Assembly (NCBI GenBank): GCA_017416505.1
Contig: JAFQCI010000021.1
Coordinates: 1-10,338 of the forward strand
Direction of reading: 5' to 3'
DNA from: Lachnospiraceae bacterium
GTDB lineage: Bacteria > Bacillota_A > Clostridia > Lachnospirales > Lachnospiraceae
Length of the DNA stretch: 10,338 bases
Shown: positions 5,896-10,338 of the stretch, piece after piece
How positions within the stretch are numbered: position 1 is the first letter of the stretch
Layout of the letters: each line of letters starts with the position of its first letter
Translations under genes and position numbers: made by a program
The notes under the pieces: model-generated
What the model saw: the letters and a program-made list of their open reading frames with translations, nothing else
What the model was told of the DNA's origin: nothing
Databases searched by the model: none

Positions 5896-6426
5896 CTAGT
5901 TCTCACTCCTTTGCAAAAGTTTCTCTGCATCCTCATAATATCGAATTGCTCCATACTTGGAAGCCATTCCATCATTACCATCTAACAGACTATGGGCATG
6001 TTCAAAATCATTCAAAAGTACAACCATCTGCATAACCCTACCTGCACGATTATGTTTCACAATAGAAATCTTGCCATTAGGTTTTAAAATCCTTGCAAAC
6101 TCTTTCACAATATCCGCTCTATCTTCGGCGTACTCCAAGACATTGTGACAGATAATCATATCGAATGTTTCATTTTCAAATTTACGCAATTTTTCAGTAC
6201 TCCCGATAATTTGTGTATACTGGTTATCTGCCCATCGCTCCTTTATGCTATCTTCATCCGGTTCAATGGCTGTTACCTCATTATGCTCCGCCAGATAGTT
6301 TGCAGTTATCCCAATACCACTGCCAAAATCAAGTATCTTTTTATCTCGAATTTCTCCTAATTGTTTCCAGACAATTCGTTTCATGAGACATTCCCATGGT
6401 TGTAAGTTTGTTACTTTATGCATCAT
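5896..6426 (-). CDS. Class I SAM-dependent methyltransferase, short at the C-terminus
   Basis: A 176-aa Rossmann-fold methyltransferase. Motif I is ILDFGSGIGITANYLA (about 31-46), the acidic end of strand 2 is AIEPD, motif IV is FDMIICHNVLEY (88-99) and the post-IV helix ends at ILKPNGKISIVKH. It resembles SmtA/CmoM-like enzymes, which are usually about 240-260 residues. Here the protein ends soon after YYEDAEKLLQRSEN, so the last strands are missing. The final codons overlap the ribosome binding site of the next gene, so a deletion may have fused the two. The start ATG (6426) overlaps the stop of the upstream acetyltransferase gene (ATGA), and a second ATG follows at 6423. Whether it folds and works is uncertain. 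Confidence 0.75.
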   Translation of the reverse strand: MMHKVTNLQPWECLMKRIVWKQLGEIRDKKILDFGSGIGITANYLAEHNEVTAIEPDEDSIKERWADNQYTQIIGSTEKLRKFENETFDMIICHNVLEYAEDRADIVKEFARILKPNGKISIVKHNRAGRVMQMVVLLNDFEHAHSLLDGNDGMASKYGAIRYYEDAEKLLQRSEN

Positions 6427-6887
6427 ATCAGCTCCATTTCATCTTCCATTTTTACAAATCCATATTTTTCATACAATGGTCGTCCCATATCGGTTGCCTC
6501 CAAAGCAATCTGTGCCACGCCTTGTTCCCTCGCATCCTTTACCAGCAAATCCAGTGTGTAAATTGCTATTCCCTGTCTTCTATATTCCGGTGCTGTATAC
6601 ATATTCATAATATAAGCCTTTTTACCCGTGGGATTATGATATGTGGGCATTACCTGATAAAAGCTGACACCACCGGCACCGATAAATGTTTCATTATCAT
6701 ATACCAGATATGCAATATGCTCACCGGTTTCTAAGACCTGCTTATAATATGCATAAGACTCCTTTTGCACCATTGACATATCCACATCATCCGACAATTT
6801 GTTGGCTGCACGAAGAACAATAATCCTTGTTTTCACCAATTCATCTATATCTGCTATCGTTGCCTTTTTATACTGAAATTTATCCAT
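6423..6887 (-). CDS. GNAT acetyltransferase
   Basis: A 154-aa protein. ATG 6887 is chosen because GGAG lies 7-8 bases upstream and the GNAT fold begins at once with FQYKKATIADIDELV. A longer in-frame reading to 6977 only reads through the upstream gene in another frame. Motif A is YTAPEYRRQGIAIYTLDLL (97-115), with R103-R104-Q105-G106-I107-A108. The ending LEATDMGRPLYEKYGF is typical of small resistance-type or protein-modifying GNATs. It overlaps the upstream RimJ-type gene by 8 bases and the downstream methyltransferase gene by 4, giving tight translational coupling. Substrate unknown. Confidence 0.85.
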   Translation of the reverse strand: MDKFQYKKATIADIDELVKTRIIVLRAANKLSDDVDMSMVQKESYAYYKQVLETGEHIAYLVYDNETFIGAGGVSFYQVMPTYHNPTGKKAYIMNMYTAPEYRRQGIAIYTLDLLVKDAREQGVAQIALEATDMGRPLYEKYGFVKMEDEMELI

Positions 6888-7407
6888 TATAATTCTCCAT
6901 TTCATATTCCATAGAACGCATTTTACTAGTTCCATCAAGTTTCTTAAATTCTCCATATCTGGCAAAATGAAGTCCACATTTTTCCATAACTCTACCAGAT
7001 GCCTCGTTTGGTTCTGCGTGACTGGAAGAAAATCTCGTCACATCAAATTGCTCATTAGCAAACTTTATCATTGCTTTAGCTGCTTCGGTTGCATATCCAT
7101 TTCCCCAACAGTCATATCTAAAATTATATCCAAATGCCCAAAAATCTTTTCTCTCACTTTCTGGACCAATACTTCCACTTCCTATAAGTAAGCCATCTTC
7201 TTTTCTTACAAATCCAAAATGATATTCTTCATCTGGTTCCTGTAACATGGTTAGCCATTCTACAGCATCTTCCAAAGAAGTGTATGTATTATAAACCATA
7301 TATTTTGCTACTCTTTCATCACTTACCCACTGGTATACAGCTTGTGCATCTTCTATCTTAAGTGGACGTAATATTAATCTATCAGTTTCTATTGTATAAT
7401 CGTGCAT
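6880..7407 (-). CDS. RimJ/RimL-type GNAT acetyltransferase
   Basis: A 175-aa protein beginning at ATG 7407, preceded by AGGAG with a spacing of about 8. The canonical RimJ-like opening TIETDRLILRPLKIEDA follows directly. Upstream in-frame codons (to 7437) lack support. The acetyl-CoA loop is YDCWGNGYATEAAKAMIKFA (98-117), and the NEASGRVMEKCG segment carries the N-x-x-S pattern of the family. Relatives acetylate ribosomal protein N-termini, other proteins or antibiotics; the exact target cannot be read here. The gene is 26 bases downstream of the lipocalin-like gene and overlaps the next acetyltransferase. Confidence 0.87.
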   Translation of the reverse strand: MHDYTIETDRLILRPLKIEDAQAVYQWVSDERVAKYMVYNTYTSLEDAVEWLTMLQEPDEEYHFGFVRKEDGLLIGSGSIGPESERKDFWAFGYNFRYDCWGNGYATEAAKAMIKFANEQFDVTRFSSSHAEPNEASGRVMEKCGLHFARYGEFKKLDGTSKMRSMEYEMENYNG

Positions 7408-7433
7408 TGCTTTTCTCCTATAAATAAAGTTTA

Positions 7434-7970
7434 TCAAGCTCTTTTTGCCTCTACTTTAGTTGCGTATTTCCATGACTGTCCATTATCTTTAGAATAAATA
7501 CTTTCCCAACTAAAACTATCTTCGGTAATATTTCTAAAATTCCATTGCCATATTGTTTTGTCATCAACATCCTTATTTATTCCAGTCTGTATGATATCAT
7601 TATTTACTTCTTCTGCAATTAATCTATCAATACTCCATTTAGAAACATACACAATATTCCACTTTTGTGGATTGTCCATCATAGGAACTCTTATAGTCGT
7701 TCCGTAGTCTCCATACAACATATCGTTTTCAGTCCATGAACCTCGTTTAGGACATATAAACACATCCTGTATTCCATAGCCATCCATAACATATGAAAAA
7801 AGCCATTCTCCTTCTTTTGTATCTTCAACTTGTCCTTTTTCATCATATGTAGTCATAATAAATGTCCAATTTCCAACAAATCTTGAATACAACGATAAAT
7901 CTGTATTCGTATTAGCTTTATCTGTTCCTAATGCACATAAAAATTCATTTCCATATATATCACCTCGCAA
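7434..7970 (-). CDS. Uncharacterised lipocalin/DUF1579-like protein, probable N-terminal frameshift
   Basis: About 170 aa, beta-rich, with the features RFVGNWTF, EGEWLFSYVMDGYGIQDVF, a central GTTIRVPMMDNPQKWNIVYV and a final SWESIYSKDNGQSWKYATKV. This resembles lipocalin-like beta-barrels in the DUF1579 area; the assignment is loose. The open frame reaches only a TTG at 7970 with no good ribosome binding site. A much better site, GAGGTG plus ATG 7954 at spacing 6, is in another frame and stops after 8 codons. Adding one T to the 5-T run (7939-7943) would join them to give MEMNFLCALGTDK. This points to an assembly error, a recent frameshift or programmed slippage. No signal peptide is visible. 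Function unknown. Confidence 0.65.
   Translation of the reverse strand: MRGDIYGNEFLCALGTDKANTNTDLSLYSRFVGNWTFIMTTYDEKGQVEDTKEGEWLFSYVMDGYGIQDVFICPKRGSWTENDMLYGDYGTTIRVPMMDNPQKWNIVYVSKWSIDRLIAEEVNNDIIQTGINKDVDDKTIWQWNFRNITEDSFSWESIYSKDNGQSWKYATKVEAKRA
7952..7966 (-). promoter_or_regulatory. Ribosome binding site and ATG out of frame with the gene body
   Basis: On the minus strand GAGGTG (7966-7961), six bases and ATG (7954-7952) form the only strong initiation site in front of the lipocalin-like gene. The frame from this ATG closes at a TAG within 9 codons, while the body of the gene lies one base out of frame. This is the main evidence that the gene start is shifted. Confidence 0.6.
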
Positions 7971-8017
7971 AACCTATTCTTTGATTTCCTTTATCTTTAT
8001 TCGTACTAACTCATATA

Positions 8018-8569
8018 CTATCCACCGTAATAATATGTCGTACCGATAACACCATCCAGTGCACCCGTTTCTAATACACAAACCATATAGCCTTCATCTC
8101 CCCATTTTTCTCTGTCTTTATGATATATTCCGTATGTACTGGATGCTTTAAAACCAAATCTTGAATACAAGTTAGAATCGCCTCCCAAAAACACGGCTCC
8201 ATATCCCATTATTCTTGCTTTATTTAATGCATATTTTACTAACATTCTCATAATGCCCTGATTTCTATATTCTGGAAGCACCGCACATTGTGATAAAACC
8301 AATTGTGTTATTCTCTCACTATCCGTTACAATATCTGTTTTATGAAGTGCTACCTCTCCAACTAATATTCCCCCTTCTAATTCTGCTACCAGAGAAAGTT
8401 CAGGAATAAATGTTTCTCTTTTTCTTTCTTCTATGAAATGTTCCTTCATAAATCTACCAATTTCTAAACCATGTTGTTCTGTAAACGTCTCAAAAATAAG
8501 TTCATTAACCTCTTCAAATTCAGATGACTTTTCTGGTCTTATAATTACTTTTGATTTATCTATTACCAT
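8018..8569 (-). CDS. YhbS-like GNAT acetyltransferase
   Basis: A 183-aa protein. The N-terminus (VIIRPEKSSEFEEVNELIFETF) and the central LVAELEGGILVGEVALHKT match the YhbS-like branch of predicted acetyltransferases. Motif A is AVLPEYRNQGIMRMLVKYAL (96-115) with R102-N103-Q104-G105-I106. The later FLGGDSNLYSRFGF is the family's diagnostic GDxxYYxRFGF-like segment. The start ATG 8569 overlaps the stop of the DUF3795 gene (7-base overlap), and the AAAGG site lies in that gene. A 47-base gap separates it from the lipocalin-like gene, without a visible terminator. Substrate unknown. Confidence 0.85.
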   Translation of the reverse strand: MVIDKSKVIIRPEKSSEFEEVNELIFETFTEQHGLEIGRFMKEHFIEERKRETFIPELSLVAELEGGILVGEVALHKTDIVTDSERITQLVLSQCAVLPEYRNQGIMRMLVKYALNKARIMGYGAVFLGGDSNLYSRFGFKASSTYGIYHKDREKWGDEGYMVCVLETGALDGVIGTTYYYGG

Positions 8570-8982
8570 AATTTATTTACCTTTCTAAATTCATCCATAT
8601 TCTTTTTGCAAGCATATGCTTCCATAAGTTTTTCATCTTCCCAAGACCATTTCTTTTCATCTTCTATTTTTTTAATATTTTCTTCTGGCGTTGGTTCTGC
8701 TGGAAATATATTGCATGGATATTTCTCACAATATCCGCAGTGTGCAAAACCTTTTTCCATCACACACTTTCTTGTTTCACATTGTGGACTAAATAATATA
8801 GCACCTTCATCTTCACGACAACACCCATCACATATAACCGAACTAGGATCAGGTTCAAATCCTTCCCACATCTTTTTCCATGCATTACAAATCTCAGTAC
8901 GCCTATCCTCTTTTTCTACATTTGGACGATATACCAGGCATAAATCACATCTCATTCCGCATTTTGAAAAAAGCTTCTCCAC
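8563..8982 (-). CDS. DUF3795 cysteine-rich protein
   Basis: A 139-aa protein starting with GTG 8982 after a strong AGAGGTGAT site. It contains 12 cysteines: a CGMRCDLC cluster (8-15) at the N-terminus, then CDGCC (51-55), C68, C73 and HCGYCEKYPC (81-90). This is the layout of DUF3795 proteins, which probably bind zinc or an iron-sulphur cluster. A charged helix containing KKIEDEKKW follows. The biochemical role of the family is not established. Translationally coupled to the following acetyltransferase gene, it may act with that enzyme. Confidence 0.82.
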   Translation of the reverse strand: MEKLFSKCGMRCDLCLVYRPNVEKEDRRTEICNAWKKMWEGFEPDPSSVICDGCCREDEGAILFSPQCETRKCVMEKGFAHCGYCEKYPCNIFPAEPTPEENIKKIEDEKKWSWEDEKLMEAYACKKNMDEFRKVNKLW

Positions 8983-9044
8983 AATTTATCACCTCTGCAA
9001 ATTTTCATTAATTGTTCTATTCAAATATATTTATTATATATCCA

Positions 9045-9551
9045 TCAATTATGGTATTTCTCTTCAATAAACTTCATCGCATCCTTAGAATATGTGAAAA
9101 TCTTACACTTTTCACCATAACTACTCAATTCATCAAAAAGTTCATTTTTGATTCTATTGAATTCAAAAACCCACTTTATGTTATTACATAAAAATAAAAA
9201 AGTTGGTTTTGAATTATATTTTTCTTTACCCATTTTTTGTTTTATCCATCTTTTAAACACTCTTACAAGTCTGGTAAATGTTCTTTCATTTAAAACAATT
9301 ATGTATTCGCAACATTCAAAGCTTTCTTTTAAACTCTCACGTGGCGAACCCTCAACAATCCAGTTATCACCATCAATTATTTCTTTGAATAAAACATCTC
9401 TTTGCTCTGGTGTTCTCATCTGGTCTCCATTAGGAGTTCTTTTCCATACAATATTATCTTTTTCAAAATGCGGAATCTGATACTTTATAGAAATATTTTT
9501 GGCAAGAGTAGTTTTTCCACTAGCCACTGAACCAACTATATCTATTTTCAT
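9045..9551 (-). CDS. FlaR/adenylate kinase-like P-loop protein
   Basis: A 168-aa protein of the AAA_17/18-type small kinase group. Walker A GSVASGKT is at residues 7-14 after the strand MKIDIV. QIPHFEKDNIVWK follows the usual pattern of the family annotated as FlaR-related or topology-modulation proteins, and WIVEGSP corresponds to the second conserved strand. ATG 9551 is preferred, with AGGTGAG just upstream; a GTG three codons earlier would sit inside that site. These proteins phosphorylate small molecules or nucleotides, but the substrate here is unknown. It is 38 bases after the ASCH gene and 62 before the DUF3795 gene. Confidence 0.8.
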   Translation of the reverse strand: MKIDIVGSVASGKTTLAKNISIKYQIPHFEKDNIVWKRTPNGDQMRTPEQRDVLFKEIIDGDNWIVEGSPRESLKESFECCEYIIVLNERTFTRLVRVFKRWIKQKMGKEKYNSKPTFLFLCNNIKWVFEFNRIKNELFDELSSYGEKCKIFTYSKDAMKFIEEKYHN

Positions 9552-9589
9552 CTTTCTCACCTAATTCATTTTTAAAAAATCTTATCAAT

Positions 9590-9937
9590 TTATATAAGAG
9601 AAATTTTTATACCAACAACACCATACTGTTGCTGTATTTCTTTTGAATAATATTTATCCATATCGCCTGGCGAAGCTGTATCTATATCTTCCATCGTGTA
9701 ACCACATTCCGACAATGGTAATTTTTTATATAACTCATCAAACGAATTAAAAGTAAATAAATCAATAACTTTCGCACATAATTTATCATTTGAATCTGTT
9801 GTATTTGTAAATGTAATAGTATCACCAACAGAAATCATTTTTCTTTTTTCATCGTATAGACGTAACTCAATTGTTTTTTTTCCTTCTTTTATCATTTTAA
9901 ATGGAGAAGGTGTTAAATTCATCATATGATTTTTCAT
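9590..9937 (-). CDS. ASCH domain protein
   Basis: A 115-aa protein with the ASCH/PUA-like signature MIKEGKKTIELRLYDEKR near residues 15-32, followed by ISVGDTITFTN. The fold binds RNA or modified nucleosides; some relatives hydrolyse N4-acetylcytidine. ATG 9937 has GAGGA at good spacing; an ATG two codons upstream would be too close to that site. The key basic and acidic residues of the motif (K, E, R) are present, so the domain looks functional. It lies in the small-enzyme array between a peptidase-like gene and a P-loop kinase. Confidence 0.82.
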   Translation of the reverse strand: MKNHMMNLTPSPFKMIKEGKKTIELRLYDEKRKMISVGDTITFTNTTDSNDKLCAKVIDLFTFNSFDELYKKLPLSECGYTMEDIDTASPGDMDKYYSKEIQQQYGVVGIKISLI

Positions 9938-9977
9938 AAACATTCCTCACAAATATACTAAAATTATAGTTCTTTAA

Positions 9978-10338
9978 TTACTTCATTAGCTTCCTTGTTA
10001 CATGTTGAAAACAACAAAACTCTTGATAAATTTCATCAATTCCCATTTCTATTAACTGTTCAAATCTAATCTTATCACAAAGATGTTGTACAAATTTTGC
10101 TCCTAAAAAATATCCCACATCACTTCTTCCATAATAATCAACCCAGTCACCAAAATACCTTTGATTAAACCTTGTCATCGTAGGCAAATCAGAATAAAAA
10201 TTCGCTACTATCTGTCGAAAATTTTCCTCACACCAATCTAACCATCCGTTTTTATTTTGATGAAAGTAATTAGTGTCGCCAACAAGAATCTGCTCGAAAT
10301 ACATTGCAATGCCTTCAGTAAATAACTGCCACACAAAA
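9978..10338 (-). CDS. Putative Zn-metallopeptidase-like protein, 5' end outside the window
   Basis: The C-terminal ~120 residues of a longer protein; the frame runs open off the right edge. The sequence LFTEGIAMYFEQ, then WLDWCEENFRQIV, RYFGDWVDYYGRSDVGYFLGAKFVQ and FEQLIEMGIDEIYQEF resembles the tail of DUF2268-like predicted zinc proteases. In those proteins the E of the TEG segment would be the third zinc ligand after an upstream HExxH. The HExxH itself would be beyond the window, so activity cannot be judged. A GTG at 10334 is within the frame but without a visible ribosome binding site, and is not considered the start. Confidence 0.6.
   Translation of the reverse strand, partial: FVWQLFTEGIAMYFEQILVGDTNYFHQNKNGWLDWCEENFRQIVANFYSDLPTMTRFNQRYFGDWVDYYGRSDVGYFLGAKFVQHLCDKIRFEQLIEMGIDEIYQEFCCFQHVTRKLMK

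Noticed and set aside
6396..6734. 112-codon plus-strand open frame
   Set aside because: It lies antisense to the methyltransferase start and a clear GNAT gene, and has no initiation site.
8990..9044. Promoter with TATAAT before the DUF3795 gene
   Set aside because: A TATAAT is present on the minus strand, but I found no -35 box at suitable spacing, and such hexamers are common in this AT-rich gap.
8606..9070. 154-codon open frame on the plus strand
   Set aside because: It runs antisense to the well-supported DUF3795 gene, lacks a ribosome binding site and domain, and is explained by the codon bias of the minus-strand gene.
4710..10338. Integron-like gene cassette array
   Set aside because: The gene content fits, but the gaps are short and I see no attC-like imperfect palindromes between genes and no integrase.

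Overview
The window is AT-rich. It carries strong GGAGG-type ribosome binding sites, some GTG starts, tightly packed and overlapping genes, and protein families typical of low-GC Clostridia. Together these suggest a gut-type Firmicute, most likely Lachnospiraceae. That assignment rests on gene style and recognised families, not on a marker gene. Everything from about 1.24 kb to the right edge is encoded on the minus strand. Only the leftmost 1.1 kb carries plus-strand genes.

Left region (1-1237): a 12-bp perfect hairpin is followed by about 380 bases with no gene. Next come a possible oriT-like inverted repeat, a ribbon-helix-helix MobC-type mobilisation protein and an overlapping small protein of DUF6061-like appearance. 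This looks like the edge of an integrative/conjugative element, but no relaxase gene follows. Instead there is a repeat-rich convergent junction with a 17-bp-stem hairpin built from TGAGACT units and a 37-bp perfect palindrome.

Core candidate (1238-2880, minus strand): a three-gene, translationally coupled module. In order of transcription it encodes a ~236-aa protein with a possible Toprim-like N-terminus, a DUF4869-like protein and a small P-loop ATPase. A second, 46-bp perfect palindrome overlaps its probable promoter. I know of no characterised function for this trio. It sits in a defence-type neighbourhood and is the best candidate here for an undescribed system.

Defence remnants (2960-4650): an intact Mrr-type restriction endonuclease with a probable DNA/base-recognition N-terminus is followed by the wreck of a large ABC/SMC-type ATPase gene. 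A start codon with a good ribosome binding site and 11 codons is joined out of frame to the last ~200 codons, which hold Walker B, the D-loop and the H-loop.

Small-enzyme array (4710-10338): at least ten co-directional, mostly single-domain genes. In transcription order they are a 5'-partial metallopeptidase-like protein, an ASCH protein, a FlaR/adenylate-kinase-like P-loop protein, a Cys-rich DUF3795 protein, a YhbS-like GNAT, a lipocalin-like protein with a probable frameshift at its start, a RimJ-type GNAT, another GNAT, a C-terminally short SAM methyltransferase, a YpeA-like GNAT and an HTH-Nudix fusion. Many gene pairs overlap or abut, so much of it is probably read as one or a few long transcripts. 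The mix of small acyltransferases, methyltransferase, Nudix and ASCH proteins resembles accessory detoxification or resistance cargo rather than one linear pathway.
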